From Pyxidicoccus sp. MSG2 (lineage in GTDB: Bacteria; Myxococcota; Myxococcia; Myxococcales; Myxococcaceae), in contig NZ_JAPNKC010000001.1 in NCBI RefSeq assembly GCF_026626705.1, positions 496,001 to 560,000 on the forward strand: DNA of 64,000 nt, written 5' to 3'. The translations under genes were made by a program, and so were the position numbers. The notes below the pieces were generated by a model. It searched no databases, had not been told where the DNA came from, and worked only from the letters and a program-made list of their open reading frames with translations. Below, piece after piece: positions 29,660 through 43,400 of this stretch. How positions within the stretch are numbered: position 1 is the first letter of the stretch; every line of letters starts with the position of its first letter.

Positions 29660-30850
29660 CTACCGGTCCACCGGCTGGGGAGCCACTTCGGGCTTCGGCG
29701 CCAGCGCGTCGTTGACGAGGACGGTCGCGCCGTTGCGCAGCTTGAAGGCGCCGTTGTTGGCGACGAGCTCGCCCGGCGTCAGGCCGGAGGTCACCTCGAC
29801 GAAATCCCCTCGCCGCTCACCCAGCCGTACGAAGCGCTGCTGCGCCACGGGGCTCGGCTTGCCGGCCGCGTCCTTCCCGTCCACGATGACGAACACCGAG
29901 TCACCGTAGGGAGCGAAGAGCACGGCCGTCGTCGGCATGGCCACGACGCTCTTCTTGCCCTCCGCGAGCACCTCGACGTTGGCGAACATCCCCGGCAGCA
30001 GCCGCCCATCCGGATTCGGCACGGTGGCGCGCATGCGCACGTTCCGCGTGGAGACCTCCACCTCGGGGTTGATGGTCGTGAGCCCGCCCTCCCACGTGTC
30101 CTGGGGGAACACGTCCACGCGAACGCGGACCTTCTGCCCGGGCCGTGCATCCGACAGCGCCTGCTGCGGCAGGAGGAACTCCACGTAGACGGGGTCGACG
30201 GAGTGAAGCGAGGCAATGGGGTTGCCCGGGGAGACGACCTGGCCCAGCTCCACCTGCCGGATTCCGATGCGCCCGTCGAAGGGCGCACGGATGACCTTCT
30301 TCGCGATGATGGCGCGCAGGTTGGCCGCCGCGGCCTCCGCCTGGAGCGACCGTGCCCGGGCGGACTCGAGCTCCGACTGCGTGTTGGCGCCCTGGGCGTG
30401 GAGTCCCTGGACCCGGGCCAGCGTCAGCCGGGCCAGCTCCGCGTCCGCCTCGGCCCCGGTCAACTGTGCCGACTCGCTCGTGGTGTCGAGCCGGAGGAGC
30501 ACCTGGCCCTTCTTCACCGTCGAGCCGTTCTCGAAGCCGATTTCACGCACGATGCCGGACAGCTCGGCCCCGAGCGTCACGCCCTGGATGGCAAGGACCG
30601 AGCCCACGGCATTCCGGGCCGCCTGCCACTCGACGGCCTCGACCTTCGCCGAGGTCACCGCCTCGGGAGGTGGGACGAAGGTGGCGCCCGCGTCAATCAT
30701 CGCGCCAATCTGTGCGGCCTTGATGCCGACGAGCACCGCGACGACACCGAGCAGGAGCAGGACACCGACCACCCACCGCTTGCGGCTGCTGGTGGGGCGG
30801 GTGGAGGTGGGTGGAGCTACGTCGGAATGGGATGTGGCAGGCGCACGCAT
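29660..30850 (-). CDS. RND efflux membrane-fusion (periplasmic adaptor) protein
   Basis: Adaptor of 396 residues linking an RND pump to an outer-membrane channel. A single N-terminal membrane helix (KRWVVGVLLLLGVVAVLVGI) anchors it. Then come the lipoyl-like halves (GAELSGIVREIGFENGSTVKKGQVLLRLD and IRAPFDGRIGIRQVELGQVV) around a helical hairpin, and a beta-barrel domain with RMRATVPNPDGRLLPGMFANVEV. The Met at 30850 begins a plausible start before the helix but has no clear ribosome site; a non-ATG start farther up (30940) is possible. It is followed by the frameshifted pump, with which it should work. Confidence 0.88.
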   Translation of the reverse strand: MRAPATSHSDVAPPTSTRPTSSRKRWVVGVLLLLGVVAVLVGIKAAQIGAMIDAGATFVPPPEAVTSAKVEAVEWQAARNAVGSVLAIQGVTLGAELSGIVREIGFENGSTVKKGQVLLRLDTTSESAQLTGAEADAELARLTLARVQGLHAQGANTQSELESARARSLQAEAAAANLRAIIAKKVIRAPFDGRIGIRQVELGQVVSPGNPIASLHSVDPVYVEFLLPQQALSDARPGQKVRVRVDVFPQDTWEGGLTTINPEVEVSTRNVRMRATVPNPDGRLLPGMFANVEVLAEGKKSVVAMPTTAVLFAPYGDSVFVIVDGKDAAGKPSPVAQQRFVRLGERRGDFVEVTSGLTPGELVANNGAFKLRNGATVLVNDALAPKPEVAPQPVDR

Positions 30851-30946
30851 CTGGGGCACTCGACTGGGAGGAATTGCGCAGCCGTGTAGCCGATTCGTCG
30901 AGCACTTGCGCTCTTGAAATTCGACTTCATTTCCCTGCAAGAACGC

Positions 30947-33223
30947 TCATGGACTGAGCTCCACGCCGATGCCCGGCGCGACGGCCCACAGCCCCGGGTG
31001 TCCGGCCGTGGGCGGGTACCACTCCCCCACGACCTGCAGACGGAAGCGCTCGAGGAGCGTCATTCCGAGCAGCCCCTGCACCACGGGGCGAGAGCACGCG
31101 CTCACCCCATCGGAGTCACAGTCCCGGTCGCTCGCGCTCCCCCTCGTGCTGAACTGCCATCCGGCCCGCAGCGCGATGCGCCCCTGGGCGAGCGGCGCCT
31201 GCAGCGCGGGCGGGCGGAACTCGGGGCCTGCAACCACGGCGAGGGCGAAGGGCTCCCCGCCGCCCGAGGAGAACACCCGCTGCAGCCCGCGCAGGCCGAG
31301 CGCGCCGGCGAGCCGCAGCCCTCGGGGAATCGCTGGCGCGTCCGTGCCGAGGCTCACGCCCACCTCGGTGAGGGTGGGCCCTATCGCCAGGTGCACCGAG
31401 GTGCCCGGGGACTCGTACGACACGCTGTCGGCGACGAGCTTGCCCGCGAACTCCACGGCCCCGGCGCCGGACCCCGGCTGCGCCTTGGCGAGCCGATGCA
31501 CCGCGCGTCCGAGCGCCTGCCGGATGTGCACGAGGGCGATGTCGTCACGCCCCGCGGGCGCCCCGAGGTCACGGAATTGGAAGCCGTAGGCCCCCAGCAG
31601 CCGCAGGGTGTGCGTGAGGTCCGTCTCGTGCCCTTCCTTCCGCCAGTCCGGCCAGCGCCTCGGCGAGAGGCCCGGCACCCGAGGGGGCGCCTCGCCCGCG
31701 GCCGCACGCTCGCACTGCGCGTTGCGCCAGTCGCGCGGGCCTGGCACGGCCCTGGCGGCGCTACACACCGCGTACAGCCGGTCGAGCGACACCTGCAGCA
31801 GCGCGCGGAAGTCCGCCAGCGCCTCCCCGCGGCAGGCCTCCTCGGCCCCCGGCAGCCCGTCGTACACCGCGCGCATGCACGCCAGGGGCGCCCACCCTGC
31901 ACCTTCTTCCACAGGCAGTTCGAAGTACCCGGCTCCCGTAGCGTCCGCCTCCCGCAGCATGGCTCGTGCGTCGTACATGCCCAGGTAGAAGTCGAAGCTG
32001 CGGAAGGCCGTCTCGAAGAAGCCGAGAAACGCGACCAGGGGCGAGCTCGCCGCCGGAAAGTGCCGGCGCGGCAGGGCCAGACGCTCGGCAATCTCCGGCT
32101 CCTCTTCGAGCAGGAGTGCGAGCTCCTTGGACCGCGCGGTGTCCACGAAGGCCGACACCACGCCGCCGAGCATCCGTGTCAGTTGCGGAGTCTCGCGGGG
32201 GCCTTGCGGCGGGGGCGCGGACGGGTACTCGGTGGCGTCCGGGTCCACGAAGGTGAAGACGACGTCCTTGGGGGAGCGGCGTGCGCCGGGCTCGGGCGTG
32301 TCGCGCCAGCGCGAAGGTCCTCCATCCGGCGCGGGCTTGAGCCCGTCGCGCGCCAGGCCCACCGCCAACCGCAGGGGTGTGTTGTCGAAGATGCCGCCGT
32401 CGACGTAGTCGGCCTCGTGCGCCTCCGTGGCCAGGCACACACCGGGCCGCGCTGTCGCGCCCGCCGCGCAGGTGGCGAGCGCCTTGGGCGGGAAGGCCAC
32501 CGGGAAGGCCATCGACGCAAGGACGAGGTCACGCACCTGTGCGAATGCCACCTCCCCTTGCGCGTCGGTGACGAGCAGAGGCTCGCGGCGAGCGCTGCCC
32601 GGGGCGGTGTAGTTGGTCACGCGCGGTGGCTGCCCCCATCCGCGGCCCTGGATGCGCAGGGCGAACTTCTCCTCCATGCGAGGCAGCGCCAGGCGCCCGC
32701 CAGCCACGTGCACGATGCGCGGCTCCACGCGCGTCGCCGACACGCCCAGCACCACGTCGCAGGAGGGAGCGAGGCCGCGGTTCCACGCCGCCTCGATGCT
32801 GCGCGCCTGAGCCTCCAGCCAGCCACGGGACAGGGCGCCCAGGGGCGTCACATCCTCGGGGACGAAGAGGCGGTCATAGCCGACGGGAATCCACGTCTCC
32901 CAGAAGAGGGACTCGGTGGGCCCGGGCGTCTGCTCGCCGCACGCGGCGAGGACCGTCAGCAGCACGTTGAGGCTGCCGGCCGAGGCGCCCGTCAGGAGCC
33001 GCACGCGCTCCATGCCGTGTGCACGGGAGGCGGTGGCTGCGTACGCGAGGAAGCCCCCCTCGTAGGCGCCCAGCGAAACCCCGCCGCTGACGGTGAGCGA
33101 GTGGGTGGCCGCGCGGGGGGCGTCCGCTCTCGCCACGCCCGCGACGAGCAGGAGCGCGGCGAGCGCGGCACGGCCGGGCCCCTCCCTCCCTGCCCCGCTC
33201 CTCCATGTGCCAGGACTCTTCAC
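30947..33223 (-). CDS. Exported patatin-like phospholipase with C-terminal beta domain
   Basis: Protein of 758 residues. After an export signal (AALAALLLVAGVARADA) comes a patatin domain: oxyanion loop SGGVSLGAYEGGFL, nucleophile serine in GASAGS, and the catalytic aspartate in DGGIFDNTPLR. Residues from about 620 to the end alternate hydrophobic and polar positions and finish VAPGIGVELSP. This suggests beta strands like the outer-membrane barrel of PlpD-type patatins, but that is not certain. It would hydrolyse phospholipid acyl esters outside the inner membrane. It sits between two efflux operons on the same strand. Confidence 0.8.
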   Translation of the reverse strand: MKSPGTWRSGAGREGPGRAALAALLLVAGVARADAPRAATHSLTVSGGVSLGAYEGGFLAYAATASRAHGMERVRLLTGASAGSLNVLLTVLAACGEQTPGPTESLFWETWIPVGYDRLFVPEDVTPLGALSRGWLEAQARSIEAAWNRGLAPSCDVVLGVSATRVEPRIVHVAGGRLALPRMEEKFALRIQGRGWGQPPRVTNYTAPGSARREPLLVTDAQGEVAFAQVRDLVLASMAFPVAFPPKALATCAAGATARPGVCLATEAHEADYVDGGIFDNTPLRLAVGLARDGLKPAPDGGPSRWRDTPEPGARRSPKDVVFTFVDPDATEYPSAPPPQGPRETPQLTRMLGGVVSAFVDTARSKELALLLEEEPEIAERLALPRRHFPAASSPLVAFLGFFETAFRSFDFYLGMYDARAMLREADATGAGYFELPVEEGAGWAPLACMRAVYDGLPGAEEACRGEALADFRALLQVSLDRLYAVCSAARAVPGPRDWRNAQCERAAAGEAPPRVPGLSPRRWPDWRKEGHETDLTHTLRLLGAYGFQFRDLGAPAGRDDIALVHIRQALGRAVHRLAKAQPGSGAGAVEFAGKLVADSVSYESPGTSVHLAIGPTLTEVGVSLGTDAPAIPRGLRLAGALGLRGLQRVFSSGGGEPFALAVVAGPEFRPPALQAPLAQGRIALRAGWQFSTRGSASDRDCDSDGVSACSRPVVQGLLGMTLLERFRLQVVGEWYPPTAGHPGLWAVAPGIGVELSP

Positions 33224-33329
33224 AGGCTGACTCCAGCGGCGACGCTGAGCGTCGCCTCGTACAGTCTAGAAGCCGAAGCCCACCGCGACGACGGGAACGA
33301 GGTCTCCCGATGGTAGGTGGACGCGCTCC

Positions 33330-34772
33330 TCACCTTGGAGCCAGGGAGTTGCCGGTGGGGTCGAAGAGGCCCGTCGCCCTCGCCAGGGCGAGGCGCGAGA
33401 GCTGCACGTTGAGCGCTTCGGCCACGGCGGACAGTTGGGCGCTCGCGAGCGTCGCATTGACATCCGTCACCTGGAGGTACGTCGTGGCCCCGGCGTCGAA
33501 GCTCTGCTTCGCCAGCCGCGCGCTTTCCCAGGCGAGCTTCACACGTTCCTCGGCGGTGCTGAGATTGGCCTCCGCGGTCTCCAGCTCGCCGCGGGCCTTG
33601 CGCACCTCGTCGCGAATCTTCTCCTCGGCGCCGCGCAGGTTGGCGTTCGCCTCGGCAATCTTCCCGGAGGACTCTCGCAGGTTGGCCTCGCGCAGCCCGC
33701 CGTCGAACAGCGTCCACGACAGGGCCAGTCCCACCGTCCAGGAGGACGACACCCCGGTGAGGCCGGCGGTGTTCGTCGTCGAGTAGTTGCCGGTGGCGTA
33801 CAGGCTGGGAAGGTACTGGAAGAGGACCTGTCGGCGGCCGCCTTGCGCGAGGTCCACGTCGAGGCGCGCGGCCGCGGCGTCCGGACGCTTGTCGAGCGCC
33901 GTCTTCTCCGCGGTGGCCGCGTCACCGGCCTCGGCAGGCACCGCCACCGTCGCCTCCCGGGGAGGCGCCACCTCGAAGTCCACCGGCCGCCCGAGCAGCG
34001 CTGCGAGGGCGCTCTTCGCGGTGGCGTAGGCGTTGCGGCTTCGCACCACCTCCTGCTCGGCCTGCTTGCGGTCCAGCGTCGCGCGCAGGACGGCCAGCCG
34101 CTCCACGTCGCCGACGTCGAAGCGATTCTGGGCGTCGCGCTCGAAGCCGCGGCGGACCTCGAGGAGCTGCGCCTGCACCGCCATGGACTCCCGCAGGCTC
34201 GCGGCGCCCAGATAGGCCTGGGCCACCGCGAAGAGAATCTCCCGACGGGTGTTCTCCGCCGTCAGCGCCGCCGCCCGCTCACCCAGGTAGGCATTCTTGA
34301 TGGCGGGCCACAACGTGGGCACGAGGACGGCCTGACGCGCGGAGAGCTGGCCGGAGAGCTGATCCTGCTTCTGCAGCGTGATGGGGGCCGGGTCACCGGG
34401 CAGGGAGAACGTCAGCTCCTCCGGGTTCCGGATGTACGAGCCGCTCGCGGTGATGCTGGGGAGGTAGCCGGACCAGGCCTTGTTGCCGAGCTCCCGGGAC
34501 TGCTGGAGCCGGGCTCGGGCGGCGTCGAGGCCGGGGCTCTGCTTCTCCGCGAGGGCAATGGCCTCCTCGAAGGTGAGCAGCGGAAACGCAGTCGCGCTGG
34601 GAGCCGGCGCCTCGGTCCCAGAGGCGCTGGCTGCCGACCGGGGAGCGGACTCCCGCACCGGCGCGTCGGCGGAGGCGGGAGCCGCCTGGGATGTGGGAGC
34701 GCGTCCTGGAGTGCCAGGGACGCTGGGGGCCTGCGTCAGCAGGACGCTGGAGAGAAGAGCACGGATGAACAT
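33330..34772 (-). CDS. TolC-family outer membrane channel protein
   Basis: Outer-membrane efflux protein of 480 residues. A short signal sequence (MFIRALLSSVLLTQAPS) is followed by a Pro/Ala-rich linker. Two repeats of the TolC fold follow: LLTFEEAIALAEKQSPGLDAARARLQQSRE at the start, and the long Ala/Glu-rich helices at 300-460 (REANLRESSGKIAEANANLRGAEEKI). It forms a trimeric exit duct for the RND pump encoded just upstream (34896-38030), and may also serve the second pump. The intergenic gap of 123 bases contains a hairpin that could lower its expression. Confidence 0.88.
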   Translation of the reverse strand: MFIRALLSSVLLTQAPSVPGTPGRAPTSQAAPASADAPVRESAPRSAASASGTEAPAPSATAFPLLTFEEAIALAEKQSPGLDAARARLQQSRELGNKAWSGYLPSITASGSYIRNPEELTFSLPGDPAPITLQKQDQLSGQLSARQAVLVPTLWPAIKNAYLGERAAALTAENTRREILFAVAQAYLGAASLRESMAVQAQLLEVRRGFERDAQNRFDVGDVERLAVLRATLDRKQAEQEVVRSRNAYATAKSALAALLGRPVDFEVAPPREATVAVPAEAGDAATAEKTALDKRPDAAAARLDVDLAQGGRRQVLFQYLPSLYATGNYSTTNTAGLTGVSSSWTVGLALSWTLFDGGLREANLRESSGKIAEANANLRGAEEKIRDEVRKARGELETAEANLSTAEERVKLAWESARLAKQSFDAGATTYLQVTDVNATLASAQLSAVAEALNVQLSRLALARATGLFDPTGNSLAPR

Positions 34773-34825
34773 GGTGGAGACCGAGGTGGAAGCGTCAGGG
34801 AGAGAGAGGACACACGAGGAGCGTT

Positions 34826-34845
34826 CCGGTCCCCTGGGGGACCGG
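34826..34845 (-). terminator. Intercistronic hairpin between RND and TolC genes
   Basis: Nine-base inverted repeat (CCGGTCCCC and GGGGACCGG, two-base loop) in the gap between the RND pump gene and the TolC-family gene. There is no T run after it on the minus strand, so it is more likely an mRNA-stability or partial-termination element than a full terminator. Confidence 0.35.
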
Positions 34846-34895
34846 GGCGTTGACCCCGGGGTGGGTGGAAGGACGAGGCGGCGCGGGCTACTTCT

Positions 34896-38030
<3,135 letters not shown>

Positions 38031-38078
38031 GTGGGTGGCGTGTGGCGGCGAGAGGTTGGGAAAAGAGGAGGAGCCGGG

Positions 38079-39194
38079 CTACTGGACGACCTGGAGCGCG
38101 GTGCCGTCCTGGAGCGGCAGGCTCGCGTCGGCCACGACGCGCTCCTCGGGGCCGAGGCCCCGCGTCACGCGCACGAAGCCGGGCAGCACGCGCTCCACCT
38201 TGACGTCACGGCGCTGCGCCTTGCCGTCCCGCACCACCCAGACGAAGCCCTGCTGGCCCCTGGCATTGACGGCCTGCGCGGGAAGGAAGAGCCCCGCCTG
38301 TCCCGGCGCACCGTCGGAGGCCACCGCGGACGAGAAGTCGAGCTCCACGAGGGCGCCCGCGCGCAGCCGCACCCCTTCGTCCTTCACCGGCAGCACTTCC
38401 GCGAGCACCTCGACGGTGCGCGTCTGCTCGTCGATGGTCTCCCCGAGACTCGTCACCCGCGCCTCGAAGGGAGCGCCAGAGGGGTTGAGGGAGCCCTTGA
38501 CGACGGTGCCCACCTTGACGCGGTCCACGAATGCCTCGGGCACCGGGGCGCGCACCTCGAGCGCCTGCGTGTTGACGAGGCCGAAGATGGCCGTGCCCGG
38601 CGACACGTAGTCACCCTCGTTGCGGGCGCGGCTGGTGATGACACCGTCGAAGGGCGCCGTGAGGGTGGCGTCGCGGAGGACCTCCTGCGCGTTGGCGAGG
38701 GCCGCGGCCGCCTGTGCGGCCTGGGCCTGCGCCTGGCGGTAGCCCACCTCTGCCTTGTCGAGAGTGGCGCGCGCGAGGCTGCCCGCCTGCGCGAGGGTCC
38801 GCGCCCGCTCCACCTCCGTCTTCGCGCCGTCGGAGGCCGCGTCGGCCGCCGCCCTGGCGGCGCGCGCCTGGTCAGCGGCAATGCGAGCGTTGGAGGTGTC
38901 CAACTGCGCCAGCGCCTGACCGCGCTTCACCCTGTCGCCCACATTCACGGTGACGCGCGTGAGGGTGCCGGACGCCTGTGCGCTCAGCGTCGCCGCCTGC
39001 TTGGAGCGCACGCTCCCGGTGGCCTGCAGGACGCTCGACTCGAGCTGTGTGGCCGGCGCGACAGCCCGCACGCCCACCGGCTTCTGGACGACCTGCGCGG
39101 CAGAGGGCGAAGGGACGTCGGGCTTGCCGCCGCCACCACACCCAGCCGCAACCACCGCCACTGCCACCGCTGCTGCTTTCAAGGACTTCTTCAT
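38079..39194 (-). CDS. RND efflux membrane-fusion lipoprotein
   Basis: Periplasmic adaptor of 371 residues. The ATG at 39194 opens a lipoprotein signal (MKKSLKAAAVAVAVVAAGC). The mature chain has lipoyl halves (AQASGTLTRVTVNVGDRVKRGQALAQLD and ATLTAPFDGVITSRARNEGDYVSPG), an Ala/Arg-rich helical hairpin between them, and beta domains ending in RVTRGLGPEERVVADASLPLQDGT. It bridges the RND pump 48 bases downstream to the TolC-type channel. It lies 127 bases after the TetR regulator. Confidence 0.9.
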   Translation of the reverse strand: MKKSLKAAAVAVAVVAAGCGGGGKPDVPSPSAAQVVQKPVGVRAVAPATQLESSVLQATGSVRSKQAATLSAQASGTLTRVTVNVGDRVKRGQALAQLDTSNARIAADQARAARAAADAASDGAKTEVERARTLAQAGSLARATLDKAEVGYRQAQAQAAQAAAALANAQEVLRDATLTAPFDGVITSRARNEGDYVSPGTAIFGLVNTQALEVRAPVPEAFVDRVKVGTVVKGSLNPSGAPFEARVTSLGETIDEQTRTVEVLAEVLPVKDEGVRLRAGALVELDFSSAVASDGAPGQAGLFLPAQAVNARGQQGFVWVVRDGKAQRRDVKVERVLPGFVRVTRGLGPEERVVADASLPLQDGTALQVVQ

Positions 39195-39321
39195 CGCTGC
39201 GTTCCTCGTTGTGTGGGCCGGGCGCTTCCGCTGGAGTCCGGCACCGGATGACTGAAATGGTTTTCTGGTCAGTCCTGGGCATGCAAAACCCCACCGCGGG
39301 TGCGGAGGGGGCAGTGGCGTT

Positions 39322-39921
39322 TCAGCTCTTGGAATGCGGCCGCGGCCGTGGGGCAGCGAGGCCGCGGACAAAGACCTCGAAGAAGGAGTCCAACGCTGCC
39401 TTCAATGGGCGCTCAGGGCTGTGCGTCAGCAGCTTGACCGTGAGCCCCGAGAGCGTCTCGACAAGTCCGGTGGCCACATGGTCCGGGGAGGCGACGGCAA
39501 ACGCCCCTTGCGTGGTGCCCTCGGCAAGGATGCGCGCGAGCAACGCAGCCTCCTTCTCCTGGAGCTCGGGCATGAGTCGCAGCGCCTCCTCGCCCAGCTC
39601 GAAGAGCGTCTCCACCTTCATGCGATGCTTTTCCCCGATGCGGGCGATCTGCTCCAGCTTGCAGTGGATGAAGGCCCGGACCTGGAGCTCCGGGGTCGTG
39701 GCGCGACGTACGGCCGCCTCGAGCTCGGCAACCGCCTGCGCATTCCCGAGCCGGACGCAGGCCTCGAACAGCGCCTCCTTGCTCTCGAAGTAGAGGTAGA
39801 TGGTGCCCTTGCCGACGCCTGCGCGGCGGGCAATCTCCTCGACGGAGGCCTTCTTGAAGCCGAACCGGACGAAGATTTCGCCGGCAGCGTCGAGGATGGC
39901 GGTACGAGGGTCCGAACTCAT
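39322..39921 (-). CDS. TetR-family transcriptional regulator
   Basis: Regulator of 199 residues. The N-terminal DNA-binding domain is typical: AILDAAGEIFVRFGFKKASVEEIARRAGVGKGTIYLYFESKEALF (the HTH at about 25-45). The helical C-terminal domain would bind the ligand. It is the first gene of the efflux set and most likely represses it, as for similar regulators; binding sites were not identified. A palindrome-like AT-richer stretch (ACTAATCTGGTCATCCAGTC) lies just upstream of its start at about 39930-39950 and is a candidate operator region. Confidence 0.9.
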   Translation of the reverse strand: MSSDPRTAILDAAGEIFVRFGFKKASVEEIARRAGVGKGTIYLYFESKEALFEACVRLGNAQAVAELEAAVRRATTPELQVRAFIHCKLEQIARIGEKHRMKVETLFELGEEALRLMPELQEKEAALLARILAEGTTQGAFAVASPDHVATGLVETLSGLTVKLLTHSPERPLKAALDSFFEVFVRGLAAPRPRPHSKS

Positions 39922-40107
39922 GACCGGAATACTAATCTGGTCATCCAGTCAGCGCAAGCCCTCCTCACCTCAGGCCTGACTCCCGGTCCTCCGGACAGCC
40001 CTCGGCTCGTTCGGGCGTCTGCTCGGTTCCAGAGTGGAGTTTGAAGGGCTTGGGCCAGGACCGCGCGATTGCGCCGCGCGCTCGCACTGGAACGGCGAAA
40101 CGGGTCT

Positions 40108-40332
40108 TCAGACCCGGGGTGACTCACCGCTCACGACAGTCGGAGCAGGCGCGGGCTTCTTCTTCGGGATGATGGAGCGGCGCGGCCCCTTGAGAGCCAC
40201 ACTCAGCAGCATGGCGCCGGGGAGCATCATGCCGATGCCCTGCGAGATGTTGTCGGGCGGGTGCACCACAGCCCCCAGCACCAGCGCGGAGAACAGCAGC
40301 CCACAGACCAGCCGGATGATGAGGGAGCTCAC
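40108..40332 (-). CDS. Small two-helix membrane protein
   Basis: Protein of 74 residues with a GTG start at 40332 and a ribosome site (AGAGG) six bases before it. Two hydrophobic segments (about 5-22 and 33-47) are separated by a short HPPDNISQGIG turn. A basic Pro/Lys tail (RSIIPKKKPAPAP) follows. No family was recognised. It stands alone between the TetR gene and the C45-type hydrolase. Confidence 0.5.
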   Translation of the reverse strand: MSSLIIRLVCGLLFSALVLGAVVHPPDNISQGIGMMLPGAMLLSVALKGPRRSIIPKKKPAPAPTVVSGESPRV

Positions 40333-40421
40333 ACGGGACCTCTATCAGGAGTGTCGCCCAGCCTAAGCAGCCGCGCGGCACTGTCCACCCGCCCCCTCGC
40401 TTTGCGGGCGGGCCCTACACA

Positions 40422-40455
40422 GGACGACCCGGTCTCACTCCGTGCCGGGTCGTCC
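40422..40455 (-). terminator. Hairpin after the C45-type gene
   Basis: Eleven-base inverted repeat (GGACGACCCGG and CCGGGTCGTCC, 12-base loop) directly below the stop of the minus-strand gene ending at 40466. It is strong as a hairpin; the T stretch after it is weak. Confidence 0.55.
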
Positions 40456-40465
40456 GCTCGTCACG

Positions 40466-43400
40466 TCACCGCACGAGCATGCCGAGCTTCGGCGCCGGAG
40501 GCCCCGGCGGCGTCGCGGGCGGCTGCACCGGCACCGGCGCCGGCTGCGCCGGAGTCACCGTCACGTCCTGCGACAGCGACTCCACGTCATGGAAGCCCTT
40601 CGCGCTCACGTCGGTGCCAGAGAAGCGCGCCCACCCCTGCAGATTGCGCTGCCACGCGTGCGTCATCTGCCAGAGCTGGAGGCCGCTGTTGGCCACGTAC
40701 AGGTACATGGCCCGCTTCGGGTTCCACGGGTTGGGCAGCGCCAGCGCCAGGCCGTCATCCGGGCTCCCGTACGTCTTCCCCTGCCAGCGGAAGTAGCGCC
40801 GGCCCAGCTCCACCGGGAGCTTCTTCTCCTCGGCCAGCCGCGCCAGCACCGCGTTGTCCTCCGCGCCGCCGAAGAGGACCAGGTCGCGCTCCGCCAGCTC
40901 CTTGTCCGACACCTCGCCGTCCGGCTTCACCGGCGGCAGCACCTCCGTGAAGAGGTCCGCCAGCACATCGCGGTAGCCCAACGCCAGCGTGCGCATGGAC
41001 TCCGTCTGCCGTGCCGTGCCGTGCACCAGCAGCAGCTTGTCGAAGGCGTCCGTCTGGTTGCCCATCACCTGGAAGCGCTCGCGCGGCACGGGGATGTCGT
41101 TGGACGCGTTGAACACCACGCGCACCGGCGCCTCGGCCGTGCGGAAGGTGAACGTCTCGTTCGCGCTCTTCACCTCCACGCGCTCCAGCGTGGAGCCCTT
41201 CGCCGTCTTCACCTCCACCAGCGTGACGAAGTGCCACGGGCGCGAGCCCGGCTGCTCCACCTTCAGCGTCGTCTCGTAGCCGTCCTTCACCTGCGCGGCC
41301 GTGGCGCGGATGCGCGGCTGGGGCAGGCCCGTGCGGTCCAGCCACTGCGCGACGAAGGCGCCCACGTCCTTGTTGGTGGCCTCCAGCACGGTGCGCTTGA
41401 AGTCCGCCGTGGTGATGTCCTTGTTCGCGTAGCGCGCGTGCACCGCGCCCATCGCCTTGCTGAAGTCCTTGTTGCCCAGCAGCAGCCGGAGCTGGTGCAG
41501 CGCGAAGGTGCCCTTGATGCGCGGCACCAGGTACGTGCCATAGCGGCCGTAGTCCGTCTTCGCCGTCACCGGCACCACGTCCTGCTCACGCGACGTGACG
41601 AAGAGGTAGCGCGCGTTCAGCTCCGACAGCGCGTCCCGCTGCTGCTCGAAGGCCTTGTCCGAGCCCTCGGGCAGGTCCTTCAGCAGCTTCCAGTAGGCCG
41701 CCGTGCCGCTGGACAGCCAGTTGTCGCCGTCCGTGGACGGGAACACCGTGTTCGCCCACAGGAGCGACTTGTCGAAGCCGACGGCGTCCTTCACCTTGGC
41801 CAGGTCCCGCTTCGGCGCGGCGGGCTCCTCGGGCGCCTTCCAGGTCTTGTGCGCTTCCTTCAGCTTGTCCGCGACGAAGATGGGGCTGAACGTCGTGTAG
41901 CCCAGCGACAGGTGCGGGATGGCGCCCGGCAGGTCCGGCATGAAGCGGCTGCCAATCATCTTCTCGCGCAGCGTCGTCTTCCCGTAGTGGGCGAGGAACA
42001 TCAGCTTCTCGGCCATCTCGGACGTGGTCACCTTGCCGTCACACGCGTGCGGCCGGTTGATGGGCGTGGAGGCCATCATCCGGGTGGCGCTGTCCAGGTC
42101 GAAGCCCTTGTTGCCGTACTTCGCGTAGTACTCCTGGAAGGCGATGTCCCGGTTCCACGTGTTGAAGGCCAGGTCCACCGGGGCGTTGTCCGGGTTGGGC
42201 ACGTACTCCTTGCGCACCTCCGGGTCGCGCGTGTTGTTGTTCGCCCAGATGAAGTCCTTCAGGTTGCCCGGCGTGTCCGAGGCGTTGCCCTTGCTGCCCG
42301 TGCGCCACAGCCGCGTCTTCTTCGTGCCGAGCAGGAAGCAGGCGCCCTCGTCCGTCTTAGCGTCCGCCATCGTCCAGTCGTTGCTGTAGAGGCCGTTGTT
42401 CCCGTCCTTCAGGATGCGCGCCACGTCGTCGATGCTGGACGCGTACTGCGCCGCCTTGCGGATGCGGTTGCTCTGCGGCGAGCCATTCATGTCGAACGGC
42501 GTCTGCCCCACCGTCGTCTCGCCGATGACGATGCCCGCGGCGTTGACGTACCAGTCCGAGCCGCTGTGGATGCCGCCCGGGAAGGTCTGCATCACGAAGC
42601 GGTGACCCTTCGTCGGCTGCACGTCCAGCATCACGTCCCAGTGGACGCCGGTGTAGCCGCTCCACATGAAGATCTGCCCGATGATGGCGCGCCCGTCCTT
42701 CGTCGCGGACTTCGTGGCCACGAACGAGGAGCAGTGGTCGCCCTTGCCGGCGCGCTCGGCCTCGTCCTCCGCCTTCAGGTAGGTGCGGCCGGACAGCGGC
42801 GTCGCCGTGGCGCGGTTCGCCTCTTCCAACTGGCCCGCGTCCACCGCCGAGTTGAGGGTGACGATGTCCACCAGGTCCAGCTCGCGGTCCTTGAACTTCG
42901 CGCCGGCCTTGTTGGCACCGTCGGCGATGCCCTTCATCTCCTCCAGGTACTCAGCGTCGTACTTGCGCAGGAAGAGCGCGTCCGCGAGCAGCCGCGCGTG
43001 GTTCCACCCCTTCACCGCGTCCGTCTTGTCCTTCTGGATGCCGAGCTTCTCGATGTAGCTGACGATTTCCGCGCCCGTGAGCTCGCCGAGCTGCTGGCCG
43101 CGCTCATACGGCTCGCCCTCGATGTGGACGTAGATCCACCCACCTTCGTCGTAGCGGAAGCCCTTGCCGGCCCAGCGCACGGACTCCATGGGCACATAGG
43201 CGGTGATGTCGTCCACCTTCTCCAGGCGCACGTCGTCGAACCACGCGGTGCCGGTGGCCTTGCCGTTGCGGCCCAGGTGCAGCTGCACGCGGTCCGAGGA
43301 CTGGGTGGCGAAGAAGAGCGCCGACACGCGGGTGCCGCCCTCCGTGGCCGGGGCGGGCGTACAGTTGGTGAAGGGGAAGCTCTTCATCGACACGCAGGCG

